In this document: positions 8,572 through 17,164 of the stretch, piece by piece
Layout: the number at the start of each line of letters is the position of its first letter
Position numbering within the stretch: position 1 is the stretch's first letter
Assembly: GCA_964461715.1 (NCBI GenBank)
Contig: CAYWVR010000004.1
Span: 76,034 to 140,033, forward strand
Direction: 5' to 3'
DNA: 64,000 nucleotides
DNA from: CAYWVR01 sp964461715
Lineage (GTDB): Bacteria > Planctomycetota > Phycisphaerae > FEN-1346
Made by a program: the position numbers and the translations under genes
Notes under the pieces: generated by a model
Databases searched by the model: none
Seen by the model: only the letters and a program-made list of their open reading frames with translations
Told to the model about the DNA's origin: nothing

Positions 8572-8688
8572 CAAGTGCCGGCCTTCGGCGTCGCGGCGGG
8601 TCGGCGCCCCGCCTGGCCGGGGGACATGAAAGACAAGGCGTGCGGGCCCCTCGTCCCGCACGCCTCGTCCCGGGCGGAAACCGTCCCC

Positions 8689-10635
8689 TCAATTCATCGA
8701 CGGTTCCCAGTCCGTATATGCCTTCGTCGGCCGGCCGGCTGCCACGAGATCGTCGCCCCGCGGGGCCTGCTTCAGCCGTTCGTTCATGATCTCCAGGAAA
8801 ACGTTCACCAGCGTCGGGTCGAACTGGGTCCCGGCGTTGACCTCGATTTCCGTCAGGGCCACCCACGGATCGAGGGCCTCGCGGTAGGGCCGGTCGCTGG
8901 TCATGGCGTCGTAGGAGTCGACGACGGCCAGGATGCGGGCCCCGAGGGGGATCGCCTCGCCCGCCCGGCCGCCGGGGTATCCCTTCCCGTCCCATCGCTC
9001 GTGGTGGCTCTGGATGATGTCGCGGGCCCCATCCAGGAACCCCAGGTGCCGCACGATCTTCGCCCCGCGGTCGCAGTGCATCCGCATCAGGGCGTACTCC
9101 TCCGGGTCGAGGCGGCCGGGTTTCGTGATGACCGCCTCGGGGACGGCGATCTTGCCGATGTCGTGCAGCGCCGCCGCCCGGGCCACGTCCGTCAGGTCGC
9201 GGCCCGCCAGGCCCGCGGCCTTCGCCAGCCGCACCGCCAGCTCCATCACGCGGTCCGTGTGGCCGCGCGTGTAGCAGTCCTTCGCCTCGACCGTCTCCAT
9301 GAGGCTGGCCATGGTGTTGACGTAGTACTGCTCGATGGCCTCTCGGTCGCGCAGGCCACCGAGGGTGACGGAGGCGGCGTCGGCGATGAAGCTCATGAGC
9401 ATGCGGTCGTCGCGGCCGAAGGGGCGGTCCTCGCTCCGGCCCGTCGCGACCAGGAGCCCGAGCGGCGTCTCGCCCCAGACCAGGGGCACGGCGATCAGCG
9501 GCAGCTCGACGGGCAAGGTCAGCTCCACGCCCTCGGGCAGGTCCGCGTCCGTCTCGGCGATGATGGGCTGGCGGTGCCGGAGCACCCACTCGGCCACCGC
9601 GTCTCCGAAGGGGACCCGGGTCTCCTCGGCCAGGCCGCCCGTCTCGCCGATCGTGACGGGGACGCGGAAGTGGTCCTCCTCCAGCAGCATCGCCGCCACG
9701 CCCCCCGCCGCGATCTGCTCGTGGACGAAAGCGACCGTGCCCAGGAGGGCCGTCTCGAGGGTGTGGGCGGCGCTGGCAAGGCGGATAAACTCGAACTGGG
9801 CCATCAGCCGGTGCCTCAGGGCATCCCCCGCCAGGTGCAGGTGGTAGCTCCGCAAGAGTTGCTGGATCGTGTTCGCGAAGTCCGCCGACTGCTCGATGGG
9901 CTTCGTGAAGTACTTGTCCAGGGCCCGCTCGTTGATGGCCTCGATGGCGGCATCGAGGCCGGCGTGCCCCGTCAGAAGGACCCGCTGCGTGTTCGGGCAG
10001 AGGCGCTTGATCTCGGTCAGCAGCTCGACGCCCTTCATCTCGGGCATGATCTGGTCGCTGATGACGACGGCCAGGCGATTCTCCTCGGTCTCGCGGGCGG
10101 CCTGGATGGCCTCGGCCGGGTCGTCGAAGAAGTCGAAGTCGAGGATGAACCGCGGGAAGGCCCCCTCGATCCGCCGGGGCAGGAACTGTTCGAGGCTCGC
10201 CAGGAAGTCGGCGTCGTCGTCGACGCAGAAGACCGTGTAGGACGGCTGGTTCAGGGCCACCGACTGGAGCTCGATCGCCAGCACCGCCACCAGGGCGTCG
10301 GTCGGCGTGTCGAGGGTGTGAATCTGATCGCTCGTCGTGCCGATCAGGGCCGGGCATCCCACCACGGCCGCACGGTCGGGTACGAGGAACACCAGGGCCA
10401 TGCTGCCCTGGAGGCCCATGAGCGACCGCATGGGCCCCTTGGGCAGGGCCCACGGGTCGTCGGTGGCGACGAGGACGAGCTGGTGGCGCCCCGTGTCGAC
10501 GAGGGCCAGGAGGTGCTCGATCGTCTCGACGGTCTCGACGCACCATCCTTGCTCGCCGAGAGCCCCGAGGAGCGGGGCGCAGTCGATCCCGCCCAGCCGG
10601 GCCACGGCCATCTGAGCCTCGTGTTCGGTCTGCAT
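8689..10635 (-). CDS. Response regulator with pseudo-receiver, receiver, GAF-like and HD-GYP domains
   Basis: 648 aa from the ATG at 10635, chosen because GAGGGAG precedes it; a longer open frame runs through the kinase gene and is not real. Residues 1-125 look like a degenerate receiver. Residues about 136-265 are a receiver with the acidic pair in CVDDDADF and the phospho-acceptor Asp in ISDQIMPEMKG (near 190). A GAF-like region spans about 290-440. The HD-GYP domain ends the protein with HDIGKIAVP near 492 and HHERWDGKGYPGG near 553, so the catalytic residues for cyclic-di-GMP hydrolysis are present. It is cotranscribed with the histidine kinase 47 bases upstream and probably receives phosphate from it. 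Confidence 0.92.
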   Translation of the reverse strand: MQTEHEAQMAVARLGGIDCAPLLGALGEQGWCVETVETIEHLLALVDTGRHQLVLVATDDPWALPKGPMRSLMGLQGSMALVFLVPDRAAVVGCPALIGTTSDQIHTLDTPTDALVAVLAIELQSVALNQPSYTVFCVDDDADFLASLEQFLPRRIEGAFPRFILDFDFFDDPAEAIQAARETEENRLAVVISDQIMPEMKGVELLTEIKRLCPNTQRVLLTGHAGLDAAIEAINERALDKYFTKPIEQSADFANTIQQLLRSYHLHLAGDALRHRLMAQFEFIRLASAAHTLETALLGTVAFVHEQIAAGGVAAMLLEEDHFRVPVTIGETGGLAEETRVPFGDAVAEWVLRHRQPIIAETDADLPEGVELTLPVELPLIAVPLVWGETPLGLLVATGRSEDRPFGRDDRMLMSFIADAASVTLGGLRDREAIEQYYVNTMASLMETVEAKDCYTRGHTDRVMELAVRLAKAAGLAGRDLTDVARAAALHDIGKIAVPEAVITKPGRLDPEEYALMRMHCDRGAKIVRHLGFLDGARDIIQSHHERWDGKGYPGGRAGEAIPLGARILAVVDSYDAMTSDRPYREALDPWVALTEIEVNAGTQFDPTLVNVFLEIMNERLKQAPRGDDLVAAGRPTKAYTDWEPSMN

Positions 10636-10682
10636 CGTCGGTCCGCTCCCTCGGGTGCTCGCCGGCCCCCCGGCGCGCCGCG

Positions 10683-12548
10683 CTAGGCGGTCGCGATCGC
10701 CGCGTGCGCTTGGTCCGGCTCCTCGCTTGCGTTCCCTTCCGCACCGGCGGCGGGCAACGTCACCTCGAAGACGACGTGGTCGGGCTCGTTGCGGACGGTG
10801 ATCGTGCCGCCCAGCCGCCGCACGATCCCCGCGCAGATGCCCAGCCCCAGCCCCGTGCCGCGCCCCACCGCCTTCGTCGTGAAGAACGGGTCGAAGACCT
10901 TGCGGAGCTGGTCCTCGGGGATGGGGGCCCCGTCGTTGGCCAGGGTGACGGCCACGCGGCCGTCCTCGGCCCGGGCGGCCACGTGGATCGTGCCCCGGGC
11001 CCCGTCCGGGTGCGATTCCTCGATGGCGTCGCAGGCGTTGTTGAGGATGTTGGTCCAGACCTGGCTGATGTCCGGTCCGCAGTGGACGCGCGGCAGGTCG
11101 GGGGCGAAGTCCGTCTCGACGACGGCGATCTGCTTCAGCCGGTTCTGGAGAATGACGAGGGTGTGGTCGATCGTTTCGGCGACGTCCATGTCGACCCGTT
11201 CCTCCTGGTCGGCCCGCGTGTAGCAGCGCAGGGCCCGGACGATGCGGGCGATCTTTTCGGCGCTGACCGCCGTGATCCCCGCCGCGTGATGAAGTGCCGC
11301 CGCGTGCTCCAGAAGGGCCATCGCCGGGGGATGCTCCAGGTGCCCGAGCACCGCCTCGTCGAGGTCCTCGGTCCCCAGGCCGCACTTGACGAGCACGTCG
11401 GCCAGACGTCGGGCGTCGCGGCGGCGGGTCTTGCGGAGCGTCCGCTCCAGCTCTCGGCGGCGGGACCTCAGGGACGCGTCGCTGGCGCTCAAGGGGGAGG
11501 CCGGCAGCGTCTCGGCCCGCTCCCGGGCCCACGTCCGGGTCTCCGGCGGAACCGTCGCGAGTCGGGCCGCCGCCTCGACGAGCGCCGCCAGATGCGTCCC
11601 GCAGTCGGCCGCCACGTTCAGGATCGCCCCGGTCGGGGTGTTGATCTCATGGGCGACGCCGGCGGCAAGCTGACCGAGCATGCTCATCTTCTCGCCCGCG
11701 ACAAGGTCGGCCTGGGCCTGGCGGATGCGTCGGTTGGCCTCGACGAGCTCGGCGGTGCGTTCCTCGACCTTCTGCTCGAGCTCGCGGTTGTGGCCGACGA
11801 TCTGGCGCCGCTGGGCGGCGAGCTGGTCGGTCATCCGGTTGAAGCTGTCGGCGAGGGCACGCAGCTCGTCCCGGCGGCGTCCGACCTCGACGGGGGTGCC
11901 GAAATCGCCCGCCGCGATCCGCTCCGTGCCCTGGACGAGGGCCTGGATCGGGGCCGCCAGACGACGCCCGAACACCAGCAGGACGTTCAGGCTGATGGCC
12001 AACGTGGCGGCGGTCACGAGGAGCATCTGGAGCTGGTCGTGGGCGACGGCCCGGCGGGCCTTCTCCGGCGACCGGACCGCGACGACCGTGGCCGTCTCGG
12101 GCTCGGCCCCGTCGGCCGCGGGCAGGGCCAGGGGGAAGGTGAACGTGGTGTGTGAGCGGCCCTGGAGGGCCGGCATGGCGCCCTGGCGCGTCTCGGGGTC
12201 GCTTCCGGCGCGGACCGTGGCCGGGAAGGCGAACGGTTCGGCCGTCCAGGTTCGACCCGTGATGCGGACGCCCTGCGGGTCGTAGAAGGCGACACCCAGA
12301 AGGGCCTCGTCCTCGGGCGTGCGGAGCCGCTCGGCGGTGGCGTCGAGGGCGGCCGTATCGCCACGGACCAGGGCCTCGCGGGCCGAGTAGGCCACGTTCC
12401 GGACGTGATCGCGGCCGGCCCCGGTGAAATGCTTGTGGCAGGTCTCGGCGGCGCGGGACCACTCGGCCCAGCTTCGGACACCCGCCTGGAAGATGAGCAG
12501 GGCTGCCAGCGTCAGCAACAGCTTGTCGCCGATCCTTACCTTGGACAC
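10683..12548 (-). CDS. Membrane sensor histidine kinase
   Basis: 621 aa with a GTG start at 12548 preceded by GAAAGG at 7 bases. A membrane helix at about 9-27 and another near 170-188 enclose a periplasmic sensor of about 140 residues. A HAMP domain follows (about 190-245), then a coiled coil (NRELEQKVEERTAELVEANR). The phospho-acceptor His is in GVAHEINTPTG near residue 301. An unusual insert of about 120 residues, rich in Arg and Ala, separates the His box region from the ATPase domain. The ATPase domain has NILNNACDAIEE (N box) and GTGLGLGICAGIV (G box). The partner is the downstream HD-GYP response regulator. The gene points away from the secretion operon, which starts 267 bases away. 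Confidence 0.93.
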   Translation of the reverse strand: MSKVRIGDKLLLTLAALLIFQAGVRSWAEWSRAAETCHKHFTGAGRDHVRNVAYSAREALVRGDTAALDATAERLRTPEDEALLGVAFYDPQGVRITGRTWTAEPFAFPATVRAGSDPETRQGAMPALQGRSHTTFTFPLALPAADGAEPETATVVAVRSPEKARRAVAHDQLQMLLVTAATLAISLNVLLVFGRRLAAPIQALVQGTERIAAGDFGTPVEVGRRRDELRALADSFNRMTDQLAAQRRQIVGHNRELEQKVEERTAELVEANRRIRQAQADLVAGEKMSMLGQLAAGVAHEINTPTGAILNVAADCGTHLAALVEAAARLATVPPETRTWARERAETLPASPLSASDASLRSRRRELERTLRKTRRRDARRLADVLVKCGLGTEDLDEAVLGHLEHPPAMALLEHAAALHHAAGITAVSAEKIARIVRALRCYTRADQEERVDMDVAETIDHTLVILQNRLKQIAVVETDFAPDLPRVHCGPDISQVWTNILNNACDAIEESHPDGARGTIHVAARAEDGRVAVTLANDGAPIPEDQLRKVFDPFFTTKAVGRGTGLGLGICAGIVRRLGGTITVRNEPDHVVFEVTLPAAGAEGNASEEPDQAHAAIATA

Positions 12549-12673
12549 GGCCCAACCTTTCCCCGAACTCCCCAGCTTGCCTACTTTATCTCTATCGGAC
12601 CGACCTCACTCCTGCTTGAGCACTTAAGCCCTTTTTCGGCACCTCAGATGCTGTATTCGAGGAAATGCGGATA

Positions 12674-12777
12674 GCCGGGAGGCCCGCAATCCCTAAAGTC
12701 GCCCGGCGTTCGGTGTCGAACTAGCTAAGTCTGGCAAGCTAGGCAAGCTCTGCGGACGCTGCGCAGGGCCTCCCGGC
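12674..12777 (+). ncRNA. Candidate structured leader RNA before the secretion operon
   Basis: GCCGGGAGGCCC at 12674-12685 is perfectly complementary to GGGCCTCCCGGC at 12766-12777, which would close a 104-base element. Inside it CTAGCT (12721-12726) pairs perfectly with AGCTAG (12737-12742), and GGCAAGCT occurs twice in tandem (12733 and 12742). It ends 38 bases before the gspE-like start. It matches no riboswitch consensus I know (checked against the GEMM core), so identity is open. Confidence 0.4.
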
Positions 12778-12815
12778 GGGGGCCGGCCCCAACCCGACCC
12801 GCCGCCCGGCAAGGG

Positions 12816-14477
12816 ATGCACGTGAACCGTCCGAACGACACGCAGGCCGCCTACGAGGACCCGACGCCCGTCGGCGAGGCCCCCGCCGCCCCCGGCCAGC
12901 AGTGCGCCGTGGCTCCGCCCGAGGAGTACGGGCGCTCCGAGGACCCGATGATCCGCCACCTCGACCTCGAGCCGGTGGCCGTCGGCCCGTACACCATCGA
13001 TCCCGAGGTGGTCCACCTGCTGCCGGAGGGCCTCGTACGCCAGCACCAGGCCTTGCCGGTGGCCCTCGAGAACGGCGAGTTGGCCGTCGTCACGTGCGAG
13101 CAGCTCGACCTCTCGGTCCTGGACCAGATGGAGCTCGTCTCGGGCTACCGCGTCAAGCCCATCGAGGCCCCGGAGCGGGACATTCGCCGGGCCATCGAGC
13201 GGTTCTTTACGATGGACCGGAGCTTCCGCGAAGGTCTCGACGACATGGACCTGGCCCGGGGCGAGTCGAAGAACTCCGGGGTCATCAGCCTGAATGAGCG
13301 TCTCGGCGCCCGCCGCGACGCCCCCGCCGTTCGCCTCGTCGACTCCGTCCTCCGCGGGGCCGCCCGGCGCGGGGCCAGCGACATCCACGTCGAGCCCGCC
13401 GGGGGTGACCTGCTGGTCCGGTACCGCCTCGACGGCGTGCTCCACGACATGATGCGCGTGCCCGGCAACGTCCAGGAGGAAGTCGTCAGCCGCATCAAGC
13501 TCATCTCCGGCCTCGACATCACCGAGCACCGGCTGCCTCAGGACGGGCGGATCAGCGTCCGCATGGAGGCCGCCGAGTTTGACATGCGCGTCTCGACCGT
13601 CCTGACGGTCGACGGGGAAAAGGTGGCCATCCGTCTCCTCAACAAGAGCAGCGGGGCCCTGAACCTCGAGCAGCTCGGCATGACCGAAACCCAGCGGGAG
13701 CTGTTCGCCTCGATCATCGCGCGGCCGTACGGCATGATCCTCCTGGCGGGTCCGACCGGCAGCGGCAAGACGACCACCCTTTACGCGGCCCTGCGGGAGG
13801 TCGACCGCAAGCGGGCCAACGTCACCACCATCGAGGACCCCGTCGAGTACAGCTTCGACCGGGTCAACCAGATTCAGGTCAACACGCTGGCCGGGTTGAC
13901 ATTCGCGTCGGCGCTGCGGACGGTCCTGCGGCAGGACCCGGACGTCATCATGGTCGGCGAGATTCGCGACACCGAGACCGCGCGCCTGGCCATTCAGGCC
14001 GCCATGACGGGCCACCTACTCTTCTCGACCCTCCATGCCAACGACGCGGCGAGCGTCATGAACCGGCTGAAGGACCTGGAGGTTCCCCCGTTCCTGATCG
14101 CCTCGACCGTCGCCGGCGCCATCAGCCAGCGTCTCGTCCGCAAGGTCTGCAGTGATTGTGCCGAAATGGTCGATCCGCCGAAGGACCTCGTGCGCGGCAC
14201 GCCGCTGGAGGGCTTGAGGCTGAAGCGAGGCACGGGGTGCGACATGTGCCTGAACACGGGGTATCGCGGCCGGCTGGGCGTCTACGAGATTCTGCCCGTG
14301 ACGGCGACGATCCGCGAGGCGTTCCTCCAGGGCGCTTCCGGCGATGCCCTCCGCGAGCTGGGCCGCGAGGCCGGCGTCTTCACGATGCGCCAGGCCGCCC
14401 TCGAGGCCGTGCGGGAGGGCCTGACGACGATCGAGGAAATCCGGCGGATTCTGCCGGCCGAGGAGCTGACGGGATGA
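12816..14477 (+). CDS. gspE: Type II secretion/type IV pilus assembly ATPase, GspE/PilB family
   Basis: 553 aa. The N-terminal domain (about 40-140) is MshEN/GspE-N like. The ATPase core has Walker A GPTGSGKTTT at about 312, the Asp box TIEDPVEY, Walker B DPDVIMVGEIRD and the His box LLFSTLHAND. A tetracysteine zinc module (CSDC near 446, CDMC near 474) is typical of GspE and PilB. It powers pseudopilin assembly from the cytoplasm. An ATG at 12816 and a GTG at 12822 are both possible; AAGGG sits directly before the ATG but six bases before the GTG, so the GTG may be the true start. It is the first gene of a tightly packed operon and overlaps the next by four bases. Confidence 0.95.
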   Translation: MHVNRPNDTQAAYEDPTPVGEAPAAPGQQCAVAPPEEYGRSEDPMIRHLDLEPVAVGPYTIDPEVVHLLPEGLVRQHQALPVALENGELAVVTCEQLDLSVLDQMELVSGYRVKPIEAPERDIRRAIERFFTMDRSFREGLDDMDLARGESKNSGVISLNERLGARRDAPAVRLVDSVLRGAARRGASDIHVEPAGGDLLVRYRLDGVLHDMMRVPGNVQEEVVSRIKLISGLDITEHRLPQDGRISVRMEAAEFDMRVSTVLTVDGEKVAIRLLNKSSGALNLEQLGMTETQRELFASIIARPYGMILLAGPTGSGKTTTLYAALREVDRKRANVTTIEDPVEYSFDRVNQIQVNTLAGLTFASALRTVLRQDPDVIMVGEIRDTETARLAIQAAMTGHLLFSTLHANDAASVMNRLKDLEVPPFLIASTVAGAISQRLVRKVCSDCAEMVDPPKDLVRGTPLEGLRLKRGTGCDMCLNTGYRGRLGVYEILPVTATIREAFLQGASGDALRELGREAGVFTMRQAALEAVREGLTTIEEIRRILPAEELTG

Positions 14478-15637
14478 CCGCGACGCTGACCCAAACGCCG
14501 ACCTCCGCCCCCCGCCGCATGGGCGGCGCCACGGACGGTCGCGGCCGGGGTCCGGAGCCGGGACCGCCCCGGCCGAAGGGCCGGAAGCTGTTCGGCGGCA
14601 AGGTCAGGGACCGCGAGCTGACGGCCCTGTGCCAACACCTGGCGGCCCTGTCGGGGAGCGGCATCAGCCTCTCGGACTGTCTCCACACGTTCGTCCAGGA
14701 ATGCCCGAAGGGGGCCCTCAAGCGGACCCTCCAGGAGGTCAACCTGGACCTCGAGGCCGGCCGCAAGCTCTCCGACGCCTTCGACCGCCATCCCCAGCAC
14801 TTCTCGCCCTACTTCCGCGCGTCGGTCTGGGCGGGCGAGGCGAGCGGCAACATGGCCGAGACCCTCGATCGCCTCTCGAAGTACCTCGTGGACAAGCAAG
14901 AGACCCGCCAGCGGGTCCGCAACGCCTTCGCGTACCCCGTGGTCCTCTCGTTCGTGATCGTCGGCGTGGTCACGTTCCTGATGCTCTACGTCGTGCCGAT
15001 CTTCGCGGGGGTCTACAAGAAGATGGGCGTCCAGCTTCCGCTGGCGACGCAGGTGCTCGTCAAGACGAGCGACGTGCTGCTGAACCAGCCGTGGGTGCTG
15101 GTGGCGCCGGCGCTGGTGGCGGGGGGCTTCGCGGTCTGGGTCAAGAAAACGAAGGGCGGGCGGATGTGGATGGACCGGTGGAAGGTCCGCCTGCCGCTGG
15201 TGGGACCGCTGGCGAGGCAGATGACGCTGAACCGGTTCACGCGGGCCTTCGGGGAGATGATGGGGGCGGGCGTGCCCGTGCTCCAGGCCCTCGATCTGGC
15301 AGGCCGCGTCACCGGCAACGTCGCCTTCGACAAGGACCTGGAGATCGTGCGGGCGGACGTGCAGCGGGGCCAGGGACTGACGGAGCCGCTGCGCCGGACG
15401 GGGTGGTTCAGCCCGTCGCTGTTGCAGGTGATTTCCACTGGAGAGCAATCGGGTCGTGTGCCGGCGCTTCTCGGCCGCGCCGCCGACATCCTGGAGCGGG
15501 AGGCCGACATGACGCTGAAGCGCGTCGTCGGCCGCGTGGAGCCGCTCCTGACGGTGGCGATGGCCGCGATCGTCGGACTCGTCCTGTTGGCCGTCTATCT
15601 GCCGATGTTCGACGTGATGCAGCACGTCGGCAAGTAG
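14474..15637 (+). CDS. gspF: Inner-membrane platform protein, GspF/PilC family
   Basis: 387 aa, starting inside the gspE stop codon (ATGA overlap), which implies translational coupling. Two GspF domains (about 45-170 and 250-375) are each followed by membrane segments; the middle helices are VVLSFVIVGVVTFLMLYVVPIF and VLVAPALVAGGFAVWV, and the last is VAMAAIVGLVLLAVYLPMF. The motif GEASGNMAETLDRLSKYL in the first half and GEQSGRVPALLGRAADIL in the second are the family signatures. It couples the ATPase to the growing pseudopilus. The first 40 residues are Pro/Arg rich and not conserved. Confidence 0.95.
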   Translation: MTATLTQTPTSAPRRMGGATDGRGRGPEPGPPRPKGRKLFGGKVRDRELTALCQHLAALSGSGISLSDCLHTFVQECPKGALKRTLQEVNLDLEAGRKLSDAFDRHPQHFSPYFRASVWAGEASGNMAETLDRLSKYLVDKQETRQRVRNAFAYPVVLSFVIVGVVTFLMLYVVPIFAGVYKKMGVQLPLATQVLVKTSDVLLNQPWVLVAPALVAGGFAVWVKKTKGGRMWMDRWKVRLPLVGPLARQMTLNRFTRAFGEMMGAGVPVLQALDLAGRVTGNVAFDKDLEIVRADVQRGQGLTEPLRRTGWFSPSLLQVISTGEQSGRVPALLGRAADILEREADMTLKRVVGRVEPLLTVAMAAIVGLVLLAVYLPMFDVMQHVGK

Positions 15638-15740
15638 GGGCGACCCGTTTTCATAGGATAGGAAGCGAAGCATGAACCGCGAACCCGGAAATGCGTGGGA
15701 CGCAAGCCCGCCCCCAAGGGGTGCCGAAAGGAGTCAAGTC

Positions 15741-16076
15741 ATGTTCCGAAGGAGAGGGAAAGGTTTTACGCTGGTCGAACTGCTGTTGGTGGTCGTGATC
15801 CTGGGGCTTCTGGCCGCGGTGGCCATCCCCCGGCTCGCCCACTCCGGCGGCGACGCCAAGAAGAACACGTGCAAGTCCAACATCGCCCTGATCAACAGCC
15901 AGATCGAGCTGTATGCCGTCAACAACAGCGGGACGTACCCCTCGAACCAGACCGAGTTCGACAACAACATCATGAACAACACCGACATCTTCCCGGACGG
16001 GCCTCCGGAGTGCCCTTACGGGACGGCCTACACGTACGACTCGGCGACGAAGCGTGTCGAGCCGCACAGTCACTAA
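15741..16076 (+). CDS. gspG: Major pseudopilin, GspG-like
   Basis: The ATG at 15741 follows AAAGGAG by seven bases and beats an in-frame ATG at 15672. The product is 111 aa. The type III signal is RRRGKG followed by FTLVELLLVVVILGLLAAVAIPRL: Gly at -1, Phe at +1 and Glu at +5 of the mature protein, cut and methylated by a prepilin peptidase not present in this window. The body (CKSNIALINSQIELYAVNNSGTYP and a C-terminal CPYGTAYTYDSATKRV) matches GspG-type pseudopilins that form the shaft. A strong hairpin region follows the stop and separates it from the minor pseudopilin genes. Confidence 0.93.
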   Translation: MFRRRGKGFTLVELLLVVVILGLLAAVAIPRLAHSGGDAKKNTCKSNIALINSQIELYAVNNSGTYPSNQTEFDNNIMNNTDIFPDGPPECPYGTAYTYDSATKRVEPHSH

Positions 16077-16096
16077 ACGGGCCGGACGGACCGAAC

Positions 16097-16170
16097 CCGG
16101 TGGGCGGGTCCGGGGCGCCCCGAGGGGTGGGCCTCGCCTGTCCACCGGCCGGTCCGTGCTGCACCGGCCG
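16097..16170 (+). promoter_or_regulatory. Two overlapping stem-loops between gspG and the minor pseudopilin genes
   Basis: Stem A pairs 16097-16109 with 16136-16148 (13 pairs including G-T pairs). Stem B pairs CGGCCGGT (16146-16153) with ACCGGCCG (16163-16170), a perfect 8-bp stem. The two share bases 16146-16148, so they compete. No T run follows, so this is not a simple terminator. It could slow 3' decay of gspG RNA or lower read-through, allowing more shaft protein than minor pseudopilins. Confidence 0.45.
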
Positions 16171-16230
16171 CCCGGAGGGGACTCCACGCCCCCGCCTGTG
16201 CGGTCGCACCCGAGGAGAAGGAGGCCTGAC

Positions 16231-16704
16231 GTGAGACGGCCCCACGAGGGACGGCGCCGTTCCCCGGCCACCCGCGGAATGACCATGGTCGAGGTCCTGG
16301 CGGTGGTGGTCATCCTGGCCGCCCTCGCCGCCCTCGCCGTGCCGCGCCTCGCCGACGCCACCCTCTCGGATGCCTCCGGCGCCGCCGCCGTCAAGCAGTT
16401 CGTGTCGGAGCTTCGTCTGGCCCGGCGCCGGGCCATCGAGCATGCCGCCTCGAACCCCTCCGGGTTCCAGGTCCACACGTCCTGCGACCGGTACCGGACG
16501 CTGGACCTCGGGACGGGAAGCTGGGGCGGATGGACGGAGCTGCCCGACGGGTGGAGCTTCGGCGTCGGCGCGTCGATGGCGGCCTTCGATCCGTACGGCG
16601 GGGCCACGGGCGATACGTCGTTCGTCCTGACGGGCCCGGAGACGGCCTACACCGTCACCATCGAGGCCGCCACCGGGTACGTGGGCTACCAGGAGAGCCC
16701 GTGA
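16231..16704 (+). CDS. gspH: Minor pseudopilin, GspH-like
   Basis: The GTG at 16231 was chosen because GGAGAAGGAGG ends seven bases before it. The product is 157 aa. The prepilin signal is basic (RRPHEGRRRSPATRG) then MTMVEVLAVVVILAALAALAVPRL, with Glu at +5 of the mature protein. A GspH-like arrangement of helix (VKQFVSELRLARRRAIEH) and beta strands follows, ending in a Ser-Pro tail. It would sit near the tip of the pseudopilus. The stop overlaps the next start by one base. Confidence 0.85.
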   Translation: MRRPHEGRRRSPATRGMTMVEVLAVVVILAALAALAVPRLADATLSDASGAAAVKQFVSELRLARRRAIEHAASNPSGFQVHTSCDRYRTLDLGTGSWGGWTELPDGWSFGVGASMAAFDPYGGATGDTSFVLTGPETAYTVTIEAATGYVGYQESP

Positions 16705-17162
16705 TGAGAGCTGCCGGTCGAGCCAGACGCGGGATGACGCTCGTCGAGGTGCTGCTGGCCTCGGCGCTGCTCGTCATTGCCATCGTGCCGCTGTTCGGGG
16801 TGCTGACCGGCGGCCTGGAGATGGCCCAGGAGGTGGAGAGGCGGACGACGGCCACGCTCCTGGCCCAGAAGGAGATCGAGACGGCCGTCGCCCTGGCCGA
16901 GGAGGACGACGCCGCCGACCTCGCCAAGACCAACGCGGACCTCGGCGGCGGATACCTGGCCCACGTCGAGGAGAACGACTCGGGCATCGTCACGAAGATC
17001 GGCGTCGTGGTCGGATGGGACGCCGACGGAAGCGGGACGCTCTCCGATTCGGAGGTACTGGTCGGCTTCGCGACGATGGCCGCCTACCGGGGCGACCCGA
17101 ACGCGACGGGCGGCGGGGAAGACGAAGACGAAGACGAAGACGAAGAGGAAGACGGTGACTGA
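16704..17162 (+). CDS. gspI: Minor pseudopilin, GspI-like, with an acidic repeat tail
   Basis: 152 aa, starting on the last base of the previous stop. The signal RAAGRARRG then MTLVEVLLASALLVIAIVPLF has Glu at +5. The body is short and the last 17 residues are almost all Glu and Asp, encoded by tandem GAAGAC hexamers around 17119-17155. That tract could vary in length by slippage. The acidic tail may bind calcium or partner pseudopilins; this is a guess. Position in the gene order supports GspI. Confidence 0.82.
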   Translation: MRAAGRARRGMTLVEVLLASALLVIAIVPLFGVLTGGLEMAQEVERRTTATLLAQKEIETAVALAEEDDAADLAKTNADLGGGYLAHVEENDSGIVTKIGVVVGWDADGSGTLSDSEVLVGFATMAAYRGDPNATGGGEDEDEDEDEEEDGD

Positions 17163-17164
17163 GC

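Noticed and set aside
10636..11532. N-terminal extension of the HD-GYP response regulator to 947 aa
   Set aside because: The extra 299 codons lie inside the histidine kinase gene; the ATG at 10635 has a Shine-Dalgarno site and starts the recognisable domains.
12733..12748. Sigma-54 promoter (TGGCAAGCT...)
   Set aside because: GG and GC are not at the required 10-base spacing.
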